Shown: positions 43,949 to 56,600 of the stretch, one piece after another
Layout of the letters: each line of letters opens with the position of its first letter
Position numbering within the stretch: position 1 is the stretch's first letter
Assembly: GCF_900116445.1 (NCBI RefSeq)
Contig: NZ_FPBH01000001.1
Coordinates: forward strand, 248,001-312,000
Length of the DNA: 64,000 nucleotides
Reading direction: 5' to 3'
From: Paraburkholderia aspalathi
Lineage (GTDB): Bacteria > Pseudomonadota > Gammaproteobacteria > Burkholderiales > Burkholderiaceae
Program-made: the position numbers and the translations under genes
Notes under the pieces: generated by a model
Databases searched by the model: none
What the model saw: only the letters and a program-made list of their open reading frames with translations
Told to the model about the DNA's origin: nothing

Positions 43949-45175
43949 CTAAGGACAGCGGGATTGTGTGGAACCAGTGGCCGATGCCCGGTCTTGTGGC
44001 GGCGCCTGGTTCTCCATGAAGGGCCGTATTTCTGCGAACGGGGCTGGCTCCGTCAACAAAGGCTGATTCTCGCCTAGCAAAAAACGGGTGAAGAATGCAA
44101 CAACGTAGCGATTGATCTCGGACCAGGTCTTCGCCCTGTTGATTGCAGTTTTGTCGAATGCGGCCTTCCATGAGGGCTTCGCGAGCTTGTCCGCGAAATC
44201 ATCATGTACCGTACCCTTTACCGTGAAGGTCCAGTTGTTCGGGAGCGTGGCCTGGCGAATCTGGTGCGCAACTGACTCGACCGTCAGCACCGAGTTGATC
44301 CGCGTGGCGAAGTCACTATGCAGGAGTTCCTCGCAAGTCGGATAGGTCCAACCACTATAGAACATCATGTAAGGCACCTCGACATTGCCGCGTTCAGGGC
44401 GCCCATACAAGGAGCCGTCAAAATTCACGACGGCCTTGATGCGTCGATCGTCGCTACTCATCTGCGCTGCCGTCGCGCCTCCGAACGAGAACCCGACGGC
44501 ACCGAGCTTCGCCATATCCACACGTTGTCCAAACACCGGAATATTCTGAAATGCGTCGATGATGGCAGAGCCCGATTTCGCCGCCAGTTCAGCCCGGAGG
44601 GCTGCGACGGGGCGATAAGCCTCGAAGCTTTCCATCGAATCGCCGGGTATCTCCGATGCCTGAGCTTCGCCCTCTCGTCCGGGAAGACGAGGGGCGTGCA
44701 CGATGTCGTCCACCGTAGCGACGACGAAACCATGGCTCGCCAGGTTTGCGGGCGTAAATGTGCTCTGTTGGCGAACACTGAACCATGATGGAAAGTAAAT
44801 GATGAGGGGATATTTAGCACGGGCCTCGGACAGCTTTCCATTTGGCGTGAACGGCGGCGAGGTAGGATGTCCGATTGCTGCGATCCACTGCAGAATTGAC
44901 CGCCCAATGCCATCGCCGGGCGCCTGCGCGGGGTACCAGATATCGACCGGAAGCGAAGGGCCATCGCTCCCCGTTTTCACATCAATACTGGCGAAGCCGA
45001 CGGCATAGGGCCCCTCCAACCGGGGCCTGTCTGTGTCGAGGAACATCACGGCACGGATCATTTCCTTCGGGTCGACAAGCCCTGCATACCAGCTGACGCC
45101 AATCACCGCCGCGGCCACGAGCGCGACAAGACTGGAAGCGGCAAGAGCCCAGGAAGAAGGTGCTCCAGAGATCAT
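43949..45175 (-). CDS. Membrane-anchored PAF-acetylhydrolase-like esterase
   Basis: 408 aa. One N-terminal membrane anchor (ASSLVALVAAAVIGVSWYAGL), then an alpha/beta hydrolase of the PAF-acetylhydrolase/dienelactone type: LPVDIWYPAQAPG, YPLIIYFPSWFS, nucleophile S230 in GAVGFSFGGATAA and a late His (GTVHDDFAD). It follows the C-TE gene by 141 bp on the same strand. It may belong to the biosynthetic operon, for instance for maturation or resistance, but an unrelated role is possible. Confidence 0.75.
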   Translation of the reverse strand: MISGAPSSWALAASSLVALVAAAVIGVSWYAGLVDPKEMIRAVMFLDTDRPRLEGPYAVGFASIDVKTGSDGPSLPVDIWYPAQAPGDGIGRSILQWIAAIGHPTSPPFTPNGKLSEARAKYPLIIYFPSWFSVRQQSTFTPANLASHGFVVATVDDIVHAPRLPGREGEAQASEIPGDSMESFEAYRPVAALRAELAAKSGSAIIDAFQNIPVFGQRVDMAKLGAVGFSFGGATAAQMSSDDRRIKAVVNFDGSLYGRPERGNVEVPYMMFYSGWTYPTCEELLHSDFATRINSVLTVESVAHQIRQATLPNNWTFTVKGTVHDDFADKLAKPSWKAAFDKTAINRAKTWSEINRYVVAFFTRFLLGENQPLLTEPAPFAEIRPFMENQAPPQDRASATGSTQSRCP

Positions 45176-45316
45176 GCGGATGCCTCGTCGCTGTTAGGAG
45201 CCTAGGGAAAGGGACGTGTCCGTGTCGATTCCAGGGAAGTAACACGCTACGCAAACGCGACATAGTCCAACCGCCTTATCCAATCAGGTCCGAAATGTAT
45301 GGTGTGCATCGCGGAT

Positions 45317-47647
45317 CTAAGCCTCGGCACGGCTCAGGAATGTTGTCGGACCGTCCTGCTCGTCAGGGCTGGTTTCAACCCCGTTAGCTTCGATTCCGGC
45401 CAGACGCTCACGCAGTTGCTTGCCGATGACAGCGGCGCCGGCCGAGCGGAAAATCTGGTCATGCATGCCCGGAATCTCGGTGACAACCAGTTTGCCCGTT
45501 ATCGCCTGATGCCATCCCAGGTCCCAGGCGAACAGGCGTCCGTTGAGCACCTGGCCGCTGCGGAAGATCTGGACGTCGCCGTCATAGGGAGCCGGACGGT
45601 ACCGCGCCTGCTGAGCCAGCAGATATTCGATGTACCAGCGATTCTCGGAAACCATATGCTCGGAAGCATCGCCCCTGATCAGGCCGAGTTTGAGAGCAAG
45701 GTCTGCAATACCGAGCCAGCGAACGATCCGATACTGCTTGAGGAAGGAGACCATGGATGTCTCGCCCCGCATTGCCTTGCGGAAGTCGCGCGGGATGTTG
45801 TCCGCACGCACCTGCATCTTGCGCAACTGCCGGTCGTACCAAGGCATCAACTCGCGATAACCGGGGCACCAGGAATCGTTGAGGATGACGAGCTCCACCG
45901 TTTCGCCTTCGCGCCGTAGCTGATGTGCCGCCTCCAGCGCCATCGCGCCCAGCACGCAGTGCCCCATGAGGATATAGGGGCCTCTTGGCCGGGCCAGCCT
46001 GATCAGCCGCACGGCGTCCGCGGAGATATCCTGGAAAGCACGCTGCGGGAACTCGCGCGGGGCTCCTTCCGGCACCATAGAGATGTCGACGATCGGCCGA
46101 TCGGAGCCGATTTGCTGAGCCAGTCCGAAGAGTACCGCCACGTTGTTGAGCGCGATGATGGGCGTTCCAGGCGCATCCTCGTTGAATCGCACGATATTGC
46201 GCGCTTTCGCCTCCAGCTCGGCCTGACTCATGAAACCACTAGCACCGACGCCTCCCGCCACGTTCGCCGTCGCTCTCCCGGCAGCAGGCGCCAGCGGCAG
46301 GTTCGCCTCGATTTCAACGGCTTCCAGCATTTCGCGCCACTTGGCCAGATGCCGGTCGATCGTCTCGACGTCGTAAAGGTCCGTGTCGCCTTCACAGGAG
46401 ATGCGCCAGCCTTGCGGGCGCCGCACCATAAAGAAGTTGAGGTCGTAGAGTGCGCCTGCGTTGAAGGAAGGCGAGGTCGTCGCGGCGAAATCCTGCCGGC
46501 GAACCTCATCGCCCCCGCCGACGAAGCTTTGCTGCAGGGCGAAATTGACCGAGCATAGCGACGGGCGATCTACATCGGAGACCTCGCCCGCCATCTCCAT
46601 CATCTCTTCGAACGGCAAGTGGAGATGTTCGATGGCGTCGCTGAGCTTTGCACCGCACTGCGCTGTGACAGAGGCAATGGTGCTGTTTCGAGGAACGTCG
46701 AGGCGAAGTATCACCGTGTTGATGAGCGGTCCGACCACCCCCTCGAGTTCCTGCTGATCCCGCACCGACATCTGGGTGCCCATGGCTACACGGATTTGGC
46801 CGGTTGCCGTTTGCAGCGCCATCGCGAGGCCGGCGGCCGCAACGCTGAACAGGGTGACGCCTTGGGCCTTGGCAGCCGCAATCAGGCGGTCGCTAAGCGC
46901 GCTGGGCAACAGAATGGAGCGAATGACGCCCTGGAAGCGTCGCTCCTGCGACCGGGGACGATCGCCGGGAACATCGAAGCGGCTGAAATCCTGAAGCTCC
47001 TGGCGCCAATGGGTGCGCGCGCGATCGAGCGCACCGCTGGCAAGGAACTCTTCCTTCCACAGCGCGTAGTCGCCATGGTGAAGGTCGACATCGGGGAATT
47101 CGGGATCATGGCCGGCATGCAATGCGGCGAGTCCTTCCACCAGTTCACGCACGAGGATTGCGAAGGACCAGCCGTCCATGACAAGCGAATGGAAGGTCAG
47201 TTGCAATTCACCCTGCGTGGTCGATCTGGGCAACCATACGGCCCGGAAGAAGGAGGGGGACGACAATTCGAAGGGCGTGCGAGCCTGCTCTCCACCGACA
47301 CGCTCGGCCTCGGCTACGCCGGCCTTTTCCTCCAAACCGGTGAGGTCGACCACTTCGAGCCGAAAAGGAGCATGGCTCCAGACTTGCTGGCGTAGCCCCG
47401 CACCCGTCATCACGAAGCGGGTCCGCAATATCTCGTGTCGCGCGACCAGTTCGCCGAGCACCTGTTCGATGCTCGCGGCATCGAGCGGACCCGACAATTG
47501 CAGCCGGAAGGCGATGTTGAGGGCGGAGGCCTTTGGCGATGCCTTCTGCTCATGCCAGAACCGTACCTGGCAGGCGGTCGCCGGGAACAGGGCGTAGCCG
47601 GCTTCGATCTCGTGAGTCGGGGCGATATTCAAGGCTATCCCGTTCAT
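45317..47647 (-). CDS. Stand-alone NRPS C-TE didomain protein with unusual active sites
   Basis: 776 aa. The condensation domain (about 15-450) has ATACQVRFWHEQ, RHEILRTRF and, at residues 153-159, HSLVMDG in place of HHxxxDG, so the catalytic second His is Ser154. The type I thioesterase domain (about 490-760) has GPYILMGHCVLGAMALE: nucleophile position C564 instead of Ser. The Asp (VILNDSW) and H729 (IPGMHDQIF) of the triad remain. There is no A or carrier domain. It starts 3 bp after the megasynthase stop, so the pair is one operon and this protein is expected to release or condense the chain from the last carrier domain. Confidence 0.9.
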   Translation of the reverse strand: MNGIALNIAPTHEIEAGYALFPATACQVRFWHEQKASPKASALNIAFRLQLSGPLDAASIEQVLGELVARHEILRTRFVMTGAGLRQQVWSHAPFRLEVVDLTGLEEKAGVAEAERVGGEQARTPFELSSPSFFRAVWLPRSTTQGELQLTFHSLVMDGWSFAILVRELVEGLAALHAGHDPEFPDVDLHHGDYALWKEEFLASGALDRARTHWRQELQDFSRFDVPGDRPRSQERRFQGVIRSILLPSALSDRLIAAAKAQGVTLFSVAAAGLAMALQTATGQIRVAMGTQMSVRDQQELEGVVGPLINTVILRLDVPRNSTIASVTAQCGAKLSDAIEHLHLPFEEMMEMAGEVSDVDRPSLCSVNFALQQSFVGGGDEVRRQDFAATTSPSFNAGALYDLNFFMVRRPQGWRISCEGDTDLYDVETIDRHLAKWREMLEAVEIEANLPLAPAAGRATANVAGGVGASGFMSQAELEAKARNIVRFNEDAPGTPIIALNNVAVLFGLAQQIGSDRPIVDISMVPEGAPREFPQRAFQDISADAVRLIRLARPRGPYILMGHCVLGAMALEAAHQLRREGETVELVILNDSWCPGYRELMPWYDRQLRKMQVRADNIPRDFRKAMRGETSMVSFLKQYRIVRWLGIADLALKLGLIRGDASEHMVSENRWYIEYLLAQQARYRPAPYDGDVQIFRSGQVLNGRLFAWDLGWHQAITGKLVVTEIPGMHDQIFRSAGAAVIGKQLRERLAGIEANGVETSPDEQDGPTTFLSRAEA

Positions 47648-47650
47648 CGC

Positions 47651-50600
47651 TCAGGCTCCTTCGGCAATTCTGCGTTTGAAGTTGAGGATCGATGGCCGGG
47701 CTACGGCAGGAGCCTCCATCAGTTCGTTCTCCTGCGTGCCGTCAAGGCTCACCGCCAATTCGGCGATCGTAACGTTCTTCATGAGTTGACGGGCATCCAC
47801 ACCCAGTCCGCGCTCGTTCATTCGTGCAACGATGCGGAACAGCTGGAGGCTGTCTGCGCCGAGGCTGAAGAACTGCTGGTCGATGCCGATATGCTGCAAG
47901 CCGAGCACTTCCCCCCAGATCGCCGCGATGGTGGCCTGAGTCGGCGTCACGGTTGCTGCTTCGGCCGGCACGGCCGGTAGTTCGATCGGCGTGGCCACTG
48001 ATCCGGCCGGCATGGACGCCTGCGGAACCACCGTGAGAGCGGCGTGCGGCTGACGGACAGGTGTGGCCACCATGTCCGGTGTCGGCACGGGCAGGGCTTT
48101 ACGGTCGAGCTTGCCATTGCTGGTCTGCGGCAGCGCGTCGAGCGTCATCCACAGGGTCGGCACCATGTAGGCCGGCAATTGCCCGGCAACATGCGCCGCG
48201 ATCGCTCCCTGGTCGGTCTTGTCAAAGGCAGTCTCGACGATATAGCCCACGAGGCGAGGACTGTCGTTGACGGTATGCAAGGCGACGGCTGCCGCAGCAA
48301 CGCCGGGCGCCTTACGCAAGGCTGCCTCGATATCCTCGATCTCGATGCGGAAGCCGCGCAGTTTGATCTGCTGGTCGCGACGGCCGAGGTGTAGCAGCGA
48401 GCCATCGGCAAGCCGCTTGGCAAGATCGCCGGTGCGGTAGAGGCGGCGCGGCGCAGCACCCTCGATGGCAACTGGCCTGAAAGCGGCATCGGTGAGATCG
48501 GGACGGTTGAAATAGCCCTTTGCCAGGCCTTCGCCGCCAATCCACAGTTCGCCGCTGACACCTTCGGGCGCCAGATGCAGGTCGTCGGTCAGCACATGCA
48601 GGTCCGTATTGGCGATGGGGGCGCCGATGACCACGGGCCCGTTCGCAACAACACGCAAGGCAGAAGACCAGATCGTTGTTTCCGTCGGGCCGTAGAGGTT
48701 CCACACCTGAGCGCCGGTCGCCAGCAGATCGTCGGCGAGATCGCGCGGCAACGGCTCACCGCCGCAAAGGATCTTGAAGCCCTTCGGTGCCTTGAAGCCG
48801 GCCTCGAGCAGCATGCGCCACAGCGATGGCGTGGCCTGGAGAACGGTGGCGGCCTCGTCCTTCAGCCGGGTCACCAACTCGTAGCCGGTGCGCACCTCTG
48901 CATGGCCTGCGATGAAGGTCTGCCCACCGACGATGAGCGGCAGGAACAACTCGAGGCCGGAAATATCGAAGGAGAACGTGGTGACCGCGACGACGCGGTC
49001 TCTCGCCGTAAAGCCCGGCGCTTGTGCCATCGACAACAGGAAGTTGCTCAGCGCGCGATGGCCGATCTCCACACCCTTGGGCTGGCCCGTCGAGCCCGAA
49101 GTGAAGATTACGTAGGCCGAATCTGCATCAGACACGACGGGCAAAGTCACGGCCTCGTCGCCGCTGTCCTCATCGTCGTCGTACTCCTCAAGGAGAGCCT
49201 CCAGTTCCAGCACGCGATGTTCACCCGGTTCCAGCACCGTCCGGCTTCCCGCATCGCTGAGGATGGCGGCGATGTCAGCACCATCGAGGATCTGGCGCAG
49301 GCGCGCAGGGGGCATCGTCATGTCGAGGGGCACATACGCGCAACCGGCGCGCCACACGCCAATCATGGCAGCCACGGTCATCGCAGTGCGGTCCATCGCG
49401 ATGGCGACGCGTCCGCGCGGCGCTATACCCGCTGCCACGAGCCTGCGGGCGATCTGGCTGGCGCGTGCATCGAGCTCGCGATAGGCGAGGCTCTCCGCCT
49501 CATCCGACACGGCCGTCGTATCGGGGGTTTGGCGGGCCTGCGCGGCGATCATCGCCGGAACCGTCTGCGAGAGATCGTAGTCACGCTGGGACGCATTCAG
49601 CTCGTCGCGAAGGTGGTGAATCTCGGTTTCGCTCAACAGAGGCAGTGCCGCAACCGGCGTTGTGGCATCGTGGGCGATCGCCGCGAGCAAGGTTTCGTAG
49701 TAGCCGAGCCAACGCCCGACCGTCGACTCGTTATAGACGTCGGTGTTGAAGTCGCAATCCAGACGAAGACCCTGGGGCGATTCGATCACGTTCAGGAACA
49801 GATCGAAGTTGCTGTAGGCCTTCGCGTTCGGCGTAAAGTGCGTGGCCACGCCGGCCATGTCGAGCAGTTCGTCGACCTTCTCCAGATTGAACTGCAGATC
49901 AGTCAGCGGCAGTCGATTGAAATCACGCTTGATACCGAGATCGCGAACCAGCGCGCCATAGGTGTAGTTCTGCCGGTCTCCAGCGTCGAAGACGTGATCA
50001 CGCACTGCCTTCATGTGCGCGGCGAATGGCTTGTTGCAGTCGAACCTGACGCGCAATGGCAGGAAATTGACGCAGTGCCCGACCAGAAGTGCCTCGCCGG
50101 CTTGAGACTGGCCAGCCATCGGTGCGGCGACGACGACATCGTCATTGCCGGATAGACGGCCAAACAACACCTGGAAGGCGCCCAACAGGGTGGCAAACAG
50201 CGAGCAGCCCTGCTTCGACGAAGCGGCTTTTACCTGCTTGAGAAGATTGGCACCCAGCTGGCGTGTCGTCGAGGCGCCGCGGAAGCTCTTGAACTCCGGG
50301 CGCGGGCGGTCGCCGGGCAAGTCGAGCTGCGGCGCGGGGTCGCGATGGAGGTTCAGCCAGAAGTCGCGCGTCTCCTTGTCGACACCGGCCTCATCCTGCG
50401 CCTTGGCGAAAGCGAGAAAACTCTGCACCTCGTCGAGCTCGGGCTCCTTGCCCGAAATCCCGGCCGCGTAGAGGGCCCCCAGGTCGCGCAGGATGATGTT
50501 GATCGACCATCCGTCGCAAACGATGTGATGCGCGGTGAAGACGAAGGCCCACTTCTGGGCTTCCAGACGCACCAGCGCGGCGCTCACCAGCGGAGCACGA

Positions 50601-53600
50601 GTGAGATCGAAGACCTCACGCGCTTCCGCATCGATGAAGGTCTGAAGTTCTCCGGTCGCATCGGGGTGGCCGGAAAGGTCGATCTTTTCCAGCGGAACGG
50701 TCGTCGCAGCATCCGCGAACATCTTGTCGCCGACGCGTGAGAAGCGAGCGCGCAACGCATCGTGGCGGGCAATCGTCGCCGCGAAGGCGCGTTCGAAAGC
50801 GGCCTCGTTCAGGTGGCCCGTGAGCTCGAGGGTGAAGGACTCATTGAACGCGAGCGATGCTTCATTGCCCAGTTGAGCCGACATCCAGATTTCTTTCTGA
50901 GGCTCGGTGAGCGGAGACTCCACGAGTGGCTGATGTCCGGCCGGCGATGTCAAAGCGAGGGCGTCCTTCGTGCCGCCGAGAATACCTACGCTTTGGAGTG
51001 CGGAAATACTTTCGACGAAGGCATCGCCGATCTTGCGGATGTCGTCATCCGAATGGCTGGTCGTCAGGAAGCATGGGAAGCCTTCCATGATGTGGACGCC
51101 GAGGTAGCGCATATAGGCATAGAACAGACTGCCCAGGCGGTCTTCGCCTGCAAAACTGATATAGAACCAGCTCGAGAAGGATTCCGCCCGCGTGGCGATG
51201 CCGACTTTCTCCAGGTGGGCATTGATGCGTTGGACGAGGCCGTTCATACGGGCGCCAAGCGATTCCTGCAGCGCCGGGCCGGCCTCCTTGAGGTGCAGGA
51301 GGACGGCTTTCATCGCGGCCAACACTACGGGATGGCGCACGAAAGTGCCGGCGAAGAAGGTCGGCGGGACTTCGGGAACCGAGGCGTCGCCGAATTGCCA
51401 CTGGCCGCCGTCGAGCGCATCCATGAACTGGGCGGTGCCGGCGAGCACGCCGACGGGCAGGCCGCCGCCGACCACCTTGCCGTAGGTCGCCATGTCGCCC
51501 TTGATACCCCAATAGCCTTGCATGCCGGCCGGATGGACGCGAAAGCCCGTCACGACCTCGTCGACGATAAGGGCGGATTCGTTGGCCGCGGTGACTTCGC
51601 GCAATTGCTGCACGAATTCCTTCGGTCGCAGATTCGGATGGCGCGACTGCACAGGCTCGATCAGGACAGCGGCGATATCGTCGATATTGGCTTTGATCCA
51701 CTCGAGGCTTTCGGACCTGGCGTAGGGCAGCACGACCATGTTGCCCACGGAGCTCTGCGGGATGCCGGGCGCGAGCGGGAAAGCACGCGGGACGCCCGCC
51801 TCGCTGCCGGGCTTGACGAGGACTTCGTCGAACTGGCCGTGGTAGTCGCCGTCGAAGCAGACGACCTTCTCCTTGCCTGTCACGGTGCGCGCGAGACGCA
51901 TCGCTGCCATCACGGCTTCCGAACCGGTATTGCAGAAGGTGACGCGCTCATGCCCGGTCATTTCGGCAAACATTTGGGCGACCTCGCCCGCAAGCGGGGA
52001 CTGCGGCCCGATGGCAAAGCCTTCCGCCATCTGCGCGTTGACTGCCTCCACCACGAAATCCGGCGTATGGCCAAACGCGGTCTGACCGTAGCCGTTGACT
52101 ACATCGATATATTCATTGCCGTCGACATCCCAGATCTTCGAGCCCTTGGAGCGCTGGGCGACGATGGGATAGACAAGCTCCTTCCATTCCTCGCGGAAGC
52201 CGCTGGCGGTACGCGGATCGGCAAGCACAGAACGGTAGGATTGCGTACGAGATTTGGAGGTGGCAGTCCTCGCCGAGTAGCGAGCCGACAGATCGGCGAT
52301 GAACGCCGTCTGGGCATCGGTGATCTGCGCCGAGCTCGTAGCGCCGGGCTTGTACGCGTTAAAGCGCGTCGGCCGGTTCTCCTCGAACTTGATCTCGGGG
52401 CCGGTGGGCTGCGCGGAAGCCGCGGCCAGTGCGGCCGACGCGGTCGACGCGAGCGCGGCGCTCGGAGCGGGGGCCTGGATTGCCGCTGCAGGCTGCTGGA
52501 CCGCCAGCGGCGCGCCTTGCAGCACCTCGAGCTGACGCGACATCAGGGACTGCATCGCAGCGAGCTGGTCGCGGAATACCGATTGGATGTCACCCGTGGC
52601 CGGGGCAGCGGCCATGATGGGAGCGGCCTGTCCCGCGACGGCGACCGGCGCAGCCGCGATGGGAGCGGCTGATGCGGCAACGGCAACTGGCGAAGCCTCG
52701 GCCGCGGCAGGCGCGATTTGCGGTTCCGGATCAGGCGGCAACGCGCCATCGAGGAACTGCGCCAGGGCGGGCAGCGTCGGGTAGTCGCTCATGATCTGCC
52801 GGAAGCTGATCGTGACGTCGTAGCGGCGGCGAAGCTGCCGGGAGACTTGTCCCATGAACAGAGAGTCGTAACCGAGATCCCAGAAGGTCACGTCCGGATT
52901 GGACGTATCCGGCGCTTCGCCGGACATCTCGGCGAGAAGTGACGCCAGTTCGGCAATGAGACGCGGTTTGCGGTCGATTCGGACGGCTTGGGTCATGGCG
53001 GTCTGGGCAATGTGGGTTATGGCGTCGGACGAGACTGGAGCGGCAATCGCCGCCGTGGCCGTCGTCGGGTGGCTTGAAGAGGCAGTTGCAGGTGCGTCAA
53101 TCCAATGCCGTTCCGGTTCGAACGGATAGGTCGGTAGCGAAACACGGTGGGCGGCTTCGGCCTGGACGGTTTTCCAGTTCGGCGTAACACCGTTCAGCCA
53201 CAACCGCCCGGTCGCTTCGGCCAGGACGGAAAGTTCCCGGTCGCGCATTGCGAAATCAGGCAGGGAGGCAATCGCGCCCACATATCGGTCCTTGGGCAAT
53301 CCCTGCATGGCAAACGTCGACAGCGTCCGGCCAGGGCCGATTTCGAGGAGTAGGGGCTTGTCCTGCGCTGTCACCGTGGCCAGCGCGTCACTGAAGCGCA
53401 CCACGTTGCGGCAATGACTGGCCCAGTAACGTCCGGGCACCGGCTGATCCATCGCCGCCCACTCGCCGGTCACGGTGGACACGTACGGGATCTTCGGCCT
53501 GGCGAAAGAAAGGGTGTCCGCAAGCCTGGCAAGATCTTCAACGACGCCGGACATCATGCGCGAGTGGAAGGCATGCGAGGTATGCAGACGTCGATGCTCG

Positions 53601-56600
53601 ATATCGCTTGCCTTCAGCGTGGCCTCGAAAGCCTCGATGGCAGCGAAGGGGCCCGCCACTACGCTGAGCGACGGCGCATTGACTGCGGCGAGGTCGACAT
53701 CGTCGGGCAGGATGGGCACGAGATCGGCCTCCGACAGACGCACGACCAGCATCGCGCCCGGTTCGGCCGACTGCATGAGCGCGCCACGCCGGGCGATCAG
53801 GTACAGCGCATCCTCGAAAGCGATCGCCTCGGCCACGCAGGCTGCGACCAGTTCGCCGACGCTGTGGCCGATCATCGCCGTCGGCTTGATGCCGCGTGAG
53901 ATCCACAGTTGCGCCAGCGCATATTCGACCAGGAACAGGGCCGGCTGCGCGTAGATCGTCGAACGGATGGGGTGCGGCGTGTCGTCGCCTTCCGGGGCAT
54001 CGCTGAACAGCAGGGTCCGGATATCGAGTCCGACATGCGGAGCCAGCGCTTCGGCGCCCTTATCGATCCACTGGCGATACACCGGCTCGGTGCGATAGAG
54101 CGCTTCGCCCATGCCCGGATACTGGGCGCCCTGGCCGGGAAACATAAAGACCACCGCGGGCGCGGCCTGAGGGGCCTGGGCTTCGATGGCCCCCTTTTGG
54201 AGCTTCGCCTGAGCCTGATCGAGACTCTCGGCGATGACCACGGCGCGGTGGGTGAAGGAGCGGCGGCCCGTTTGCAGCGTCGCGGCCACGTCGGCGAGCG
54301 AAAGACCGGAATGGGCTGCCAGATGGCTGGCGAGATAGGCCTTGGTGCGTTCGAGCGCTGCCGCGCTCCTCGCCGAGAGCGGCAATATCTGCAGTCCCTC
54401 TTGCGGCGCTTCTTGCGACTCACAGGCGGCGTTGGCGCGGCAGGGCGCTTCCTCCAACACCACATGGACGTTCGTACCGCCGACGCCGAAGGAACTCACG
54501 CCAGCGCGACGCGGTGCCGGGCCATCGGCCCAGGGACTCGCAGCCGCGTTGAAAAAGAAGGGGCTGTTAGCCGAGTCGATGGCCGGATTGGGCGAACGGA
54601 AATGCAGCAGCGGCGGCAAGACACGGTCGCGCAAGGCGAGCGCCGCCGCGATGAAACCCGTCACGCCGGCAGCCGCATCAAGGTGTCCGACATTGGCCTT
54701 CGCCGAGCCGAGGGCACAGAATTGACCGCCCTCGACGCCGCCCAGGCGGAATGCCTGCACCAGGCCTGCGAATTCAATGGGGTCTCCAAGCGGCGTCGCC
54801 GTACCATGGGCTTCGACATAGCCAATGGAGGCGGGATCGATGCCGGCCTCGGCGTGCGCGATGGCAATGGCGCGAGCCTGCGCATCGACGCTGGGAGCGG
54901 TGAAGCCGACCTTGTCGGAACCGTCGTTGTTGATGCCAACACCACGGATCACGGCATAGATCGGATCCTCGTCGGCGATGGCGTCCTCAAGACGTTTCAG
55001 CAAGACAACACCGGCGCCGCTACCGAACACCGTGCCGCTGGCCCCGGCATCAAACGGGCGGCAAACCCCATCGGGCGCACCCATTCCGCCTTCCTCATAG
55101 AAGTAGCCGCGCTTCTGCGGGAAGGTGACCGACACACCGCCGGCCAGCGCCATGTCACAGCGTCCCGATCGCAGGTTCTCTACGGCCAGGCCAATCGCGG
55201 TCATCGAGGTAGAGCATGCCGTCTGTACCGATATGGCCGGCCCCGTGAGGCCGAGCTTGTAGGCGGTGCGGGTAGCGACGAAATCACCGGCCCCCACCAG
55301 CTTTTGATACTCGCCGATCTGAAACTGGCTCGTGAACTCGTCGATGACGCCACGATCGGACAGGACATGCTTGAGGAAGTAGGTATTCATCGAGGTGCCG
55401 GCGAATACCCCGACGGCGCCGGCGATCGTCGCCGGATCATATCCGGCGTCTTCGAACGCCTCCCAGGCGATCTGGAGGAAAAGGCGCTGCTGCGGGTCGG
55501 TCAGTGCCGCTTCGCGCGCTAGCATCCCAAAAAAACCGGCATCAAAGCGGTCGACGTCAGAGAGTATCGGCTTCGCCTTGACATAACGTTCTTCGCGGCG
55601 AGCGTTCTCGTCGAAGCTGTCTTCCAGTTCCGTCACGTCGAAATGCGTAATGCAGTCGCGCCCCGCGAGGATGTTGGCCCAAAGCTCGGAGACATTGCGC
55701 GCACCTGGAAACCGTCCGGACATGCCGATGACTGCAACGGCCCCGCCTTGCGTGTCCCGGCGCAGCCGGATTGCCTCATCCTTCACCACCCCGAGCGTGG
55801 CACGCAGATGCGTGGCCAGCGCCTCGACATTAGGATGGCGAAACAGATCTACCAGCGCAACCTTGGCCGCCACGTCGCGCATGATGATGGCGTGCGCCTT
55901 CATCAGATCCAGCGAGCGCAGTCCAAGGTCAAAGAAATTCGAGCGGCGATCGACGGGGTTGCCGAGGAGCCCCTCGAACACAGCCGCCAGCTTTGCGGCG
56001 ATGTTGTCGTCTATCGGCTCGGGTGCGGCCGGTGCCGCGGCAGGTGTATCGAGCCCCGCAAGCAGGGCTTTGCGGTCGACCTTGCCATTCGGTGTCAGAG
56101 GGAAGGCCGGTAGGATTCGCAACTCCGCCGGCATCATGTAGTCGGGCAAAGCAGCCTTGAGATAAGCGCGTATTCCGTCCAGCAAGACAGCGGCGGTCGT
56201 CACATCGGCCTTTACGAAGCCGGCGATGGACTTTCCCCTGCGGCTCTCGAACGCTACCGCGACCGCATCGGCTGCGCCGGGAGCCGCACGCAGGGCATGT
56301 TCGATTTCATCGAGTTCGATGCGTTTGCCGGCGATCTTGATTTGCCGATCGTTGCGACCCAGGAAATCAATGGCTCCGTCCGGGCGACGGCGGACCAGGT
56401 CACCGGTGCGGTAGAGCTTGGCGCCGGGGGTGAAGACGTCGTCGACGAACTTCTCCGCCGTCAGTTCGGGACGGTTGAGGTAGCCGAGCGCAACGCCTTC
56501 ACCGCCCACGACGAGCTCACCCACTTCTCCCTCGCCGACTGGAACAAACTTGTCGTCCAGAATGTAGACGAGCGTGCCCGCGATGGCGTCGCCGATGGGA

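Noticed and set aside
50762..52672. 636-codon plus-strand frame inside the megasynthase
   Set aside because: It overlaps the conserved aminotransferase and ACP domains on the other strand and shows no domain itself; a GC-driven shadow.
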